Assembly (NCBI GenBank): GCA_900316245.1
Contig: ONCE01000007.1
Coordinates: 124,001-188,000, forward strand
Direction of reading: 5' to 3'
Source of the DNA: an uncultured Bacteroidales bacterium
Lineage (GTDB): Bacteria > Bacteroidota > Bacteroidia > Bacteroidales > UBA932
DNA: 64,000 nt
The notes under the pieces are model-generated. The model was not told where the DNA came from. It did no database searches and saw nothing but the letters and a program-made list of their open reading frames with translations. The translations under genes were made by a program, and so were the position numbers. This document shows positions 57,263-64,000 of this stretch, one piece after another. Position 1 is the stretch's first letter. The number at the start of each line of letters is the position of its first letter.

Positions 57263-59439
57263 GCTACAAGAGAACCCTTGTGACCTGCGCGCTTCCCTAC
57301 GCCAACGGTCCCGTCCATATTGGCCATCTGGCCGGCGCCTACATTCCCGGAGACATCTACGTCCGCTACCTGCGTATGCGCGGGGAGGATGTGGTCTTTG
57401 TCTGCGGCTCCGACGAGCACGGCGTGCCCATCACCATCAAGGCCCGCGCCAACGGCGTAACCCCGCAGGACATTGTGGACAAGTACCACAAGGTAATGAA
57501 AGACGCCTTCGCGGGTCTGGGAATCAACTTTGACATATACTCCCGCACCTCTTCGGCCGTGCACGAGAAGAACGCCTCCGAGTTCTTCCGCAAACTCTAC
57601 GACCAGGACAACTTCATTACCCAGGAGAGCGAGCAGCTCTACGATGAAGAGGCCAAGATGTTCCTTACGGACCGTCTCATCGAGGGAACCTGCCCCAAGT
57701 GCGGCAACCCCCACGCCTACGGAGACCAGTGCGAGAATTGCGGCAGCACCCTTAGCCCCGAAGAGCTCATAGACCCCAAGTCCAAGCTCAGCGGCAGCAC
57801 CCCCGTCAAGAAAAAGACCAAGCACTGGTACCTGCCCCTGAACCAGTACGAGCCCTGGCTCCGAGACTGGATCCTGGAGCAGCACAAGGAATGGAAGACC
57901 AATGTATACGGCCAGTGCAAGAGCTGGCTGGACGGCGGCCTGCAGCCCCGCGCCGTCACCCGTGACCTGGACTGGGGCGTACCCGTTCCGGTAGAAGGAG
58001 CAGAAGGAAAGGTCCTCTACGTGTGGTTCGACGCCCCCATCGGCTATATCTCCAACACCCAGGAGCTGCTGCCCCAAAGCTGGGAGAAATGGTGGAAAGA
58101 CCCCGAGACCAAGCTGGTGCACTTCATTGGCAAGGACAACATCGTGTTCCACTGCATCGTGTTCCCGTCCATGCTCAAGGCCTACGGAGACTACATTCTC
58201 CCGGACAACGTGCCCTCCAACGAGTTCCTCAACCTGGAAGGAGACAAAATCTCCACGTCCCGCAACTGGGCCGTCTGGGTGCACGAATACGAGCAGGAAT
58301 TCCCCGGCTGCGAGGACGTGCTGCGTTACGTGCTCACCGCCAACGCCCCCGAAACCAAGGACAACGACTTTACCTGGAAAGACTTCCAGAGCCGCAACAA
58401 CAGCGAACTGCTGGCCGTCTTCGGCAATTTCGTGAACCGTGCCGTAGTCCTTACCCACAAGTACTTTGGCGGCGCCGTTCCGGAAAACAAGAAGCCGGAG
58501 GCCATTGACAAGGAGACCCTGGAGGCCTTGAAGCCCTGCCGGGAAGCCCTGGAGAAATACATCGAGACCTACCACTTCCGCGAAGCCCTCAAGGAAGCCA
58601 TGAACATGGCCCGCATCGGCAACAAGTACATCTCCGACATGGAGCCCTGGAAGGTGGCCAAGGAAGATATGGACCGCTGCGCCAGCATCCTCTACACCTG
58701 CCTGCAGATCTGCGCAGACCTCGCCATCGCCTTCGAGCCCTTCACTCCTTTCAGCGCCGAAAAGCTGCGCACCATCCTCCGTGTGGGCCTCAACGCCGGA
58801 ACCGACCACCGCGCCGGAGAAGGAACCCCCACCGTGAACTTCTTCAAACCCGAGGAAGGCAAGGCCGTCCATACGGCCCCGTCATCCCCGGCTCCGACCG
58901 GGGATCTGATCCTGGACTGGAACATGCTGGGCAACGCCGAACTCCTCCCCGCCGGTCACCAGCTGGGAGAAGCCGTGCTGCTGTTCCGCAAGATTGAAGA
59001 TGAGGAAGTGAATGCCCAGATTGCCAAGCTGGAAGCCATCAAGAAGGCCCGCGAAGAGGCCGAAGCCGCCAAGGCCGCCGAGGAAGCCTCCAAGAAGGTG
59101 GAGCCCCAGAAGGCCGAAGTCACCTTTGACCAGTTTGGCGCCATGGACATCCGCACCGCCACCGTGCTGGCCGCCGAGCGCGTACCCAAGACGGACAAGC
59201 TCCTCAAGCTCACCATCGACACGGGCATTGACACCCGCACCATCGTCTCCGGCATCGCCGAGTACTACAGCCCCGAAGACATGCTGGGCAAACAGATCTG
59301 CATCCTCGCGAACCTCGCTCCGCGCACCATCCGCGGCATCGAGTCCAAGGGCATGATCCTGATGGCCAAGCAGGGAGACGGCAAGATGCGCTTCATCACG
59401 CCCCAGGAGGTCGTGACCAACGGAGCCCAGATAGGTTAA
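57259..59439 (+). CDS. metG: Methionine-tRNA ligase with C-terminal tRNA-binding domain
   Basis: Charges tRNA-Met. Protein of 726 residues. Catalytic motifs: HIGH-type [16 protein letters not shown] (residues about 12-27) and KMSKS-type [13 protein letters not shown] (about 330). A zinc knuckle [23 protein letters not shown] lies at about 142-164. The anticodon-binding helical domain is followed by an Ala/Glu-rich linker ([20 protein letters not shown]) and a C-terminal EMAP-II/Trbp111-like OB fold (about 625-726: [31 protein letters not shown] ... GMILMA). A palindromic repeat (58881-58906) is inserted in the linker near residue 540-550. It overlaps dnaG by 4 bp. Confidence 0.97.
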   Translation: MSYKRTLVTCALPYANGPVHIGHLAGAYIPGDIYVRYLRMRGEDVVFVCGSDEHGVPITIKARANGVTPQDIVDKYHKVMKDAFAGLGINFDIYSRTSSAVHEKNASEFFRKLYDQDNFITQESEQLYDEEAKMFLTDRLIEGTCPKCGNPHAYGDQCENCGSTLSPEELIDPKSKLSGSTPVKKKTKHWYLPLNQYEPWLRDWILEQHKEWKTNVYGQCKSWLDGGLQPRAVTRDLDWGVPVPVEGAEGKVLYVWFDAPIGYISNTQELLPQSWEKWWKDPETKLVHFIGKDNIVFHCIVFPSMLKAYGDYILPDNVPSNEFLNLEGDKISTSRNWAVWVHEYEQEFPGCEDVLRYVLTANAPETKDNDFTWKDFQSRNNSELLAVFGNFVNRAVVLTHKYFGGAVPENKKPEAIDKETLEALKPCREALEKYIETYHFREALKEAMNMARIGNKYISDMEPWKVAKEDMDRCASILYTCLQICADLAIAFEPFTPFSAEKLRTILRVGLNAGTDHRAGEGTPTVNFFKPEEGKAVHTAPSSPAPTGDLILDWNMLGNAELLPAGHQLGEAVLLFRKIEDEEVNAQIAKLEAIKKAREEAEAAKAAEEASKKVEPQKAEVTFDQFGAMDIRTATVLAAERVPKTDKLLKLTIDTGIDTRTIVSGIAEYYSPEDMLGKQICILANLAPRTIRGIESKGMILMAKQGDGKMRFITPQEVVTNGAQIG
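58881..58906. repeat. In-frame palindromic repeat in metG
   Basis: GTC plus ATCCCCGG-ctccga-CCGGGGAT plus C; eight perfect arm pairs, encoding S-S-P-A-P-T-G-D-L within metG. Same layout as copies at 31826, 56584 and 56657. Confidence 0.75.
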
Positions 59440-59454
59440 TCCCTTTCAATACGG

Positions 59455-60324
59455 TTACAGATCCGCTGGAGAAATCCAGCGGATTTCTTTATCCCTACGC
59501 CACCAGGTTAGCTGGCGCTTGGCGTAGTGGCGGGTGTTGGATTGGATATGGCGGACGGCGGTATCCCGGTCGCACTTTCCGTCAAAGTACTCGAACATTT
59601 CCCTGTACCCTACCGTCTGCAGGGCGGGAAGGTTCCGGTACGGGAGCATTTTACGGGCTTCGGCCTCCAGGCCCTGGTCCACCATCTTGAGCACACGGGC
59701 GTTGATGCGCTCGTAAAGTTCTTCGCGGGGCCGTTCCAGGCCGATTTTCACAATCTCGAAGTCCCGCTCCTTGAACTGGCGGGTCTTATAGGAGGAGAAG
59801 GGCTTGCCGGTGTACATACTCACCTCCAGGGCACGGATGACACGCTGGCCGTTGGAAAGGTCCAGTTCTTCGTAGGAGACGGGGTCCAGTTCCTTGAGCT
59901 CATTGGCCAGCACTTCCACGCCTTCGTCCCTCAGGCATTCCATCAGGTGCTCCCTTAGCTGCAGCGGCACTTCCGGAAAATCGTCCAGGCCGTAGCAGAA
60001 GGCATCTATGTACAGCATGGAGCCGCCGCACATCACCAGGGTCTCGTGGCCTTGGTCGAAGAGCTGGTTGACCAGGTTCAGGGCTTCTACCTCATAGATT
60101 CCCGCGGTGTAGTTGCGGGTGATGGGAACCGACCTTATGAAATAATGCTTCACGGCAGCAAGCTCCCGACGGGAGGGTACTGCCGTGCCTATTCTGAGTT
60201 CTTTGTAAATTTGGCGGGAATCGCAGGAGATAACGGGGGAACCTACCTCCAGGGCGCGCTTGATGGCATAGCCGGTTTTTCCGACAGCGGTGGGACCCAG
60301 TATGATCTCAAGGCGCCGGGGCAT
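59455..60324 (-). CDS. miaA: tRNA dimethylallyltransferase
   Basis: Adds the isopentenyl group to A37 of tRNAs reading U-starting codons. Protein of 289 residues, slightly shorter than E. coli MiaA. P-loop IILGPTAVGKTGYAIK (residues 7-22), catalytic Asp in VISCDSRQIYKELRIGTAVPS (about 32-52), VMCGGSMLYIDAFCYGLDDFP (about 97-117), and the C-terminal ALQTVGYREMFEYFDG with NTRHYAKRQLTWWRRD (about 265-281). Its DMAPP substrate comes from the MEP pathway, whose last gene (ispH) is in this window. The gene starts 3 bp after the pRiA4b-like gene on the same strand. Confidence 0.95.
   Translation of the reverse strand: MPRRLEIILGPTAVGKTGYAIKRALEVGSPVISCDSRQIYKELRIGTAVPSRRELAAVKHYFIRSVPITRNYTAGIYEVEALNLVNQLFDQGHETLVMCGGSMLYIDAFCYGLDDFPEVPLQLREHLMECLRDEGVEVLANELKELDPVSYEELDLSNGQRVIRALEVSMYTGKPFSSYKTRQFKERDFEIVKIGLERPREELYERINARVLKMVDQGLEAEARKMLPYRNLPALQTVGYREMFEYFDGKCDRDTAVRHIQSNTRHYAKRQLTWWRRDKEIRWISPADL
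59461..59490 (+). terminator. Terminator after metG, overlapping the 3' end of miaA
   Basis: ATCCGCTGG-agaaat-CCAGCGGAT followed by TTCTTT: nine perfect pairs. The hairpin lies within the last codons of miaA on the opposite strand (read as W-I-S-P-A-D-L), so coding and termination functions share the same bases. Confidence 0.75.
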
Positions 60325-60327
60325 AGA

Positions 60328-60882
60328 CTATTCTTCGCCTTCGTCGTAGATTTCTTTGCCGTCTTCGTCTTCCTCTTCTTCCTCCTCCTCTTCCAGGTCT
60401 TCGTCGTCGAAGTCTTCGTCATCCTCTTCTCCTTCTCCGGGAAGGTGACGCTGGGTTTCGGGAAGGTCTTCAAAGGCTACGTAGCCGTTTTCAAACTCGA
60501 TGGGATTGGGACCCTTGGTCTCTGCCAGAACGGGGAAGTCCGGCTGGACTTTCACGCCTTCGGCCTCTCCTTCCACGAGGATGTTGACGCTCTTTTTATT
60601 GGTAACGTCGTAGAAATAGACGAAACTGTCCGTTCCGGCCTTGACGGCTTTTTCCAGGGAAATCTGGTCCACGGTACCGGCACCCAGGTCAAAGAGACCC
60701 CAGCGGCCCACAACGTTGCCTTCTATATCCAGGCCTTTGAACATGATGAGCTGATCCTGGGGAAACTCCAGGTCTGCCCTGATTTGCTTATGAAGAGTGT
60801 ACAGTGTGGTGGCACCGTTCACGTGATAAACTCTGTAAAAACCCTTGATACCTGAGAGGGTTACTCTTAACTTGAATACCAT
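60328..60882 (-). CDS. pRiA4b ORF-3-like protein with acidic tail
   Basis: Protein of 184 residues. The first 140 residues (KLRVTLSGIKGFYRVYHVNGATTLYTLHKQIRADLEFPQDQLIMF, then VGRWGLFDLGAGTVDQISL and FVYFYDVTNKKSVNILVEG) fit the plasmid pRiA4b ORF-3-like fold (PF07929), which has unknown function and is common in chromosomes of Bacteroidales. The C-terminal 35 residues are almost only Asp and Glu (DDEDFDDEDLEEEEEEEEDEDG), a tail typical of this family in Bacteroidales. It may be a nucleic-acid mimic or binding partner; that is inference. Co-transcribed with miaA (3 bp spacing). Confidence 0.85.
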   Translation of the reverse strand: MVFKLRVTLSGIKGFYRVYHVNGATTLYTLHKQIRADLEFPQDQLIMFKGLDIEGNVVGRWGLFDLGAGTVDQISLEKAVKAGTDSFVYFYDVTNKKSVNILVEGEAEGVKVQPDFPVLAETKGPNPIEFENGYVAFEDLPETQRHLPGEGEEDDEDFDDEDLEEEEEEEEDEDGKEIYDEGEE

Positions 60883-60949
60883 AATTCAAATATACTGCTT
60901 TTTTCCGGTTCCGTTGCAAATTATCTTAAAAAACACTACTTTCGTACAG

Positions 60950-61549
60950 ATGGAATGGAACGACCAATACAAGAGCATTGAAGCCCCCTCCGAAGGCCTT
61001 TTCAAGGACAACGGTTCACGCTTCATCGCCCTGGCCTATCCGGTGGAAACGGAGGAAGAGGTGAAGACCATCGTGGCCGGTCTCCGCAAGGAGTATCACG
61101 ATGCCCGTCACCACTGCTACGCCTACCGCCTGGGCTACAAAGGAGACGTCTGGAGAGCCTCCGACGACGGAGAACCTTCCGGGAGCGCCGGCCGGCCCAT
61201 CCTGGGGCAGATCGATTCCATCGGCCTGAGCGATATCCTGGTGGTGGTGGTCCGCTACTTCGGCGGCATCAAACTGGGCATTCCGGGGCTCATCCGGGCG
61301 TACAAGACCTCCACGGCCGACGCCCTCTCATCGGCCTGTATCATTGAAAAAGTAGCCTCCCGGCACTTCCGGGTCACTTTTGACTACCTTTCCATGAATG
61401 CCGTGATGAAGGTACTCAAGGATATGGACCTGCCCCAGACGGCTCAAAACTTCGCCGAGGAGTGCAGCCTGGAGACCCGCGTCAGGCTGGCTTCGGTTGA
61501 AGATTTCTTGGAAAGAACGAAGAATATTGCAAAATTGGAAGAAATATAG
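60950..61549 (+). CDS. IMPACT/YigZ family protein
   Basis: Protein of 199 residues. The UPF0029/IMPACT N-terminal domain (residues about 1-125) shows SRFIALAYPVETEEEVKTIVAGLRKEYHDARHHCYAYRLG, then DDGEPSGSAGRPILGQI and DILVVVVRYFGGIKLGIPGLIRAYK, the family signature. The C-terminal domain (about 130-199) is the usual EF-G-like alpha/beta fold. Homologues regulate translation stress responses in eukaryotes and have unknown roles in bacteria. ATG 60950 fits the family start; upstream codons would read a promoter-like region (TACTTTCG). It ends 67 bp before serC. Confidence 0.92.
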   Translation: MEWNDQYKSIEAPSEGLFKDNGSRFIALAYPVETEEEVKTIVAGLRKEYHDARHHCYAYRLGYKGDVWRASDDGEPSGSAGRPILGQIDSIGLSDILVVVVRYFGGIKLGIPGLIRAYKTSTADALSSACIIEKVASRHFRVTFDYLSMNAVMKVLKDMDLPQTAQNFAEECSLETRVRLASVEDFLERTKNIAKLEEI

Positions 61550-61616
61550 GTTTTATCAATAATAATTATTAACTTTCGGAACTTAACTAGTAACAAAATT
61601 TAACTATTTAATAACC

Positions 61617-62693
61617 ATGTCTAAAAAAGTTCACGTCTTTAACGCCGGCCCCTGCCTCCTGCCCCAGGTGGCCATTGACAACGCCATTGCTGCCCTGAAA
61701 GACTTCAGCGGCACCGGCATTTCCGTCCTTTCCATCTCCCACCGTACCAAGGAGTGGGATGCCGTGATGGATGAGTGCCGCGCCCTCTGGAAGGAACTCC
61801 TGAACATCCCGGACACCCACGAGGTGGTATTCCTGGGCGGCGGCGCTTCCCTGCAGTTCCTCTATGTGGCCATGAACTATCTGGAGAAGAAGGCCGCCTA
61901 TCTGGACACCGGCGTATGGGCCCACAAGGCCCTCGTAGAGGCCCAGGGCATTGGCGAGGCCTATGCCATTGCCTGCTCCAAAGACAAGAACTACACTTAT
62001 ATCCCCAAGGGATTTGAAATTCCTGCGGATCTGGATTACCTCCACATCACCACCAACAACACCATCTACGGCACGGAAATCAAGAAGGATATGGATTGCC
62101 CCTGCCCCCTGATTGCCGATATGTCCTCCGACATCATGTCCCGTCCGGTGGACGTGAGCAAGTACACCCTCATCTACGGCGGCGCCCAGAAGAACGTGGG
62201 TCCTGCCGGCGTCATCTTCGCCATCATCAAGAAAGACGCCCTGGGCAAGGTTACCCGCCACATCCCTACCATGCTGGACTACCGCACCCACATTGACAAA
62301 CTCTCCATGTTCAACACCCCTCCCGTGTTCAATATCTTCGTGATGAACGAGACCCTCAAGTGGATCAAGAGCATGGGCGGCGTAGAGGCCATCCAGAAGA
62401 TCAACCAGAAGAAGGCAGACCTTCTCTACGGAGAAATTGACCGCAACTCCCTGTTTGTGGGCACCGCCGCCAAGGAAGACCGTTCCCTGATGAACGTGTG
62501 CTTCGTGATGGCTCCCGGCAAGGAAGACCTCCAGGACGAGTTCTTCGCCTTTGCCAAGGAGCGCGGTATGGTGGGCATCAAGGGCCACCGTTCCGTGGGC
62601 GGATTCCGCGCCTCCCTGTACAACGCCTGCACCGTAGAGGATGTCCAGGCCCTGGTAGACTGCATGCAAGAATTTGAAAAACTGAAGAAATAA
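61617..62693 (+). CDS. serC: Phosphoserine aminotransferase
   Basis: Second step of serine synthesis: transfers an amino group from glutamate to 3-phosphohydroxypyruvate. PLP enzyme of 358 residues. Visible: [20 protein letters not shown] (residues 4-23), [17 protein letters not shown] (about 37-53), [19 protein letters not shown] (about 67-85), and the PLP Lys in [12 protein letters not shown] (about 185-196). The C-terminus ([28 protein letters not shown]) binds the substrate phosphate. The serA start codon overlaps its stop (TAATG). A near-consensus -7 (TAACTTTC at about 61570) lies upstream. Confidence 0.96.
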   Translation: MSKKVHVFNAGPCLLPQVAIDNAIAALKDFSGTGISVLSISHRTKEWDAVMDECRALWKELLNIPDTHEVVFLGGGASLQFLYVAMNYLEKKAAYLDTGVWAHKALVEAQGIGEAYAIACSKDKNYTYIPKGFEIPADLDYLHITTNNTIYGTEIKKDMDCPCPLIADMSSDIMSRPVDVSKYTLIYGGAQKNVGPAGVIFAIIKKDALGKVTRHIPTMLDYRTHIDKLSMFNTPPVFNIFVMNETLKWIKSMGGVEAIQKINQKKADLLYGEIDRNSLFVGTAAKEDRSLMNVCFVMAPGKEDLQDEFFAFAKERGMVGIKGHRSVGGFRASLYNACTVEDVQALVDCMQEFEKLKK

Positions 62694-63613
62694 TGAAGGT
62701 TTTACTTGCCACCCAGAAGCCCTTCGCCGCCAAGGCCGTTGAAGGCATTGTGTCCATCCTCACCGAAGGCGGACACCAGGTAGAGAAATTGGAAAACTAC
62801 GCCAGCCAGGAAGCCCTGCTTGCCAGCGTGGCAGACGCCGAGGCCCTCATCATCCGCTCGGACAAAATCACGGAGGAAGTGATGGCCGCCGCCCCCAAGC
62901 TCAAGATTGTGGTGCGCGCCGGAGCCGGCTTTGACAATGTAGACCTGGAAGCCGCCACCAAACGCGGCATCGTGGTTATGAACACCCCTGGCCAGAACTC
63001 CAACGCCGTGGCCGAGCTGGCCCTGGGCCTGATGATCTTCATGGCCCGTACGCAGTTCACCCCTGCCACCGGTTCCGAACTGCAGGGCAAGCGCCTGGGC
63101 GTTCAGGCCTATGGCAACGTGGGCCGTCTTGTGGGCCAGAAGGCCAAGGCCCTGGGGATGGAAATCTGCGCCCTGGACCCCTTCCTCACCGACGAGCAGA
63201 TCATCGCCGGCGGCGCCCAGCCCGTCCACTCCGTGGAAGAGCTCTACGCATCGTCCGACTACCTCTCCATCCATATCCCGGCCCTGCCCAGCACCATCGG
63301 CAGCATTGGCTACGACCTAATTACCAAGATGCCCAAGGGCGCCACGCTGGTAAACACCGCCCGCAAGGAAGTGATTGACGAAGACGGCCTGTTCCGCGCC
63401 CTCGAAGAGCGTCCGGACCTCAAGTACGTAGCCGACGTAATGCCCGACAACTACGCCGCCCTGCAGGAGAAATTTGGCCCGCGCGTATTCGCCACGCCCA
63501 AGAAGATGGGTGCCCAGACGGCAGAAGCCAACGTGAACGCCGGCCTGGCCGCCGCCCGTCAGATTGTGGATTTCTTCGCCACCGGCAACTGTAAATTCCA
63601 AGTGAACAAGTAA
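62693..63613 (+). CDS. serA: D-3-phosphoglycerate dehydrogenase
   Basis: First step of serine synthesis: oxidises 3-phosphoglycerate with NAD. Protein of 306 residues, the short form without ACT or ASB regulatory domains, so feedback inhibition by serine through ACT is not expected. Catalytic motifs: VRAGAGFDNVDLEAATKRGIVVMNTPG (residues about 72-98), NAVAELALGLMIFMAR, Rossmann GNVGRLVGQKAKALGM with the NAD-binding glycines (about 140-155) and the Lys/His region (RKEVIDEDGLFRALEERPD). It overlaps serC by one base, and the DUF1015 gene starts 1 bp after its stop. Confidence 0.95.
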   Translation: MKVLLATQKPFAAKAVEGIVSILTEGGHQVEKLENYASQEALLASVADAEALIIRSDKITEEVMAAAPKLKIVVRAGAGFDNVDLEAATKRGIVVMNTPGQNSNAVAELALGLMIFMARTQFTPATGSELQGKRLGVQAYGNVGRLVGQKAKALGMEICALDPFLTDEQIIAGGAQPVHSVEELYASSDYLSIHIPALPSTIGSIGYDLITKMPKGATLVNTARKEVIDEDGLFRALEERPDLKYVADVMPDNYAALQEKFGPRVFATPKKMGAQTAEANVNAGLAAARQIVDFFATGNCKFQVNK

Positions 63614-63614
63614 T

Positions 63615-64000
63615 ATGGTACGCGTAAAACCCTTTGCGGCCATCCGCCCGCCCAAGAACCTGGTTACCGAGGTAGCCGCCCCGCCGTATGACGTCCTCAA
63701 CTCCGAGGAAGCCAAGGCCATGGCTGGAGAAAAGAGCCTCCTGCACATTACCAAGCCGGAGATTGACTTTGAGCCCATTGCCGGGGAACACGAACAGCGA
63801 ACCTACGACAAAGCCGTGGAAAACTTCAAGCTCTGGAAAGAGCGCGGCTGGCTGGTACGGGAAGACAAGGAAAAGTACTATGTGTACGCCCAGACCATGG
63901 ACGGCCGCACCCAGTACGGAATTGTCCTCTGTGCCCATACGGACGACTACGCAAACGGCATCATCAAGAAGCACGAACTCACCCGCAAGGAAAAGGAAGA
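63615..64000 (+). CDS. DUF1015 family protein (3' end cut by the window)
   Basis: The first 128 codons are visible, reading off the right edge. The opening VRVKPFAAIRPPKNLVTEVAAPPYDVLNSEEAKAMAGEKSLLHI matches the N-terminus of DUF1015 proteins, which are about 410-420 residues long, and is followed by FKLWKERGWLVREDKEKYYVYAQTMDGRTQYGIV. The family is known from the serC-serA-DUF1015 cluster of Bacteroidota and other phyla; it is thought to be a kinase-like or sugar-phosphate-related protein linked to serine metabolism, without a proven reaction. Start ATG 63615, 1 bp after the serA stop. Confidence 0.88.
   Translation, partial: MVRVKPFAAIRPPKNLVTEVAAPPYDVLNSEEAKAMAGEKSLLHITKPEIDFEPIAGEHEQRTYDKAVENFKLWKERGWLVREDKEKYYVYAQTMDGRTQYGIVLCAHTDDYANGIIKKHELTRKEKE

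Noticed and set aside
57259-59439. metG C-terminal domain as a gene fusion of note
   Set aside because: A C-terminal tRNA-binding domain is common in bacterial MetRS.
62693-63613. Missing regulatory domain of SerA as a sign of truncation
   Set aside because: Short SerA without an ACT domain is the usual form in Bacteroidota, and the next gene follows after one base.

Overview
The window looks like a chromosomal segment of a fairly GC-rich member of the Bacteroidales (phylum Bacteroidota). Evidence: Bacteroidota-type promoters (TAnnTTTG at -7) in front of many genes, almost no Shine-Dalgarno sequences, a Porin_10 outer-membrane protein, fimbrillin-like lipoproteins, an M64 peptidase lipoprotein, PspC/PadR genes, a TonB/ExbB/ExbD/ExbD set, a DUF3127 protein and a serC-serA-DUF1015 cluster. 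The tRNA gene does not encode CCA. The genus cannot be named from the sequence alone; the overall look resembles uncultured gut Bacteroidales.

Layout. Positions 1-1412 hold the end of a GH43 beta-xylosidase-type gene. Positions about 1.6-10.2 kb form an accessory segment bounded by an 86-bp perfect direct repeat (1613-1698 and 10148-10233), whose right copy ends inside a tRNA-Leu gene. The segment carries a 47-residue small protein plus a fimbrillin-like lipoprotein, a tocopherol-cyclase-like protein, an Hsp20, a toxin-antitoxin-like module whose first gene is cut by one in-frame stop codon, a large lipoprotein joining fimbrillin-like, BspA-type and M64 peptidase parts, and an Ig-like lipoprotein. 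No integrase or transposase is visible in it.

From 10.2 to 64 kb the content is mostly housekeeping in tight, often overlapping operons. These include ntrC-like/asmA/prmA/tRNA-Leu, cmk-ispH, a NagZ-like GH3 enzyme, aspA followed by four envelope or unknown genes, a PspC-PadR-PspC operon, rubredoxin and class I fumarase, and a porin with an MltF-like lytic transglycosylase. Further right are an M13 peptidase with an FtsX/LolC-type permease, a YczE-like and a BASS-type transporter, NUDIX, an RsmF-like methyltransferase, queA, dprA, tatD and ansA. Next come exbB/exbD/exbD, asnS, and udk-tonB-hypothetical-M16 (the M16 gene split in two frames). The right end holds recQ, an FKBP lipoprotein with a DUF3127 gene, dnaG-metG, miaA, a pRiA4b ORF-3-like gene, an IMPACT-family gene, and serC-serA-DUF1015 running off the edge.

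Small repeats recur throughout. A family of 25-26 bp palindromes (GTCAT, inverted arms, ATC/ATGAC) lies in frame inside dnaG (twice), metG and the LolC-type gene. GC-rich hairpins of the ccctcccc/ggggaggg type sit between genes and in places act as terminators. A motif of about 80 bp starting gtgcggggttgttaac occurs three times in the accessory segment.

No CRISPR array, rRNA operon, prophage or complete insertion sequence was seen. The strongest second-look items are the in-frame palindromic repeats, the nonsense-split toxin-like gene with its palindromic promoter, the repeat-bounded island at tRNA-Leu, and the split M16 peptidase.
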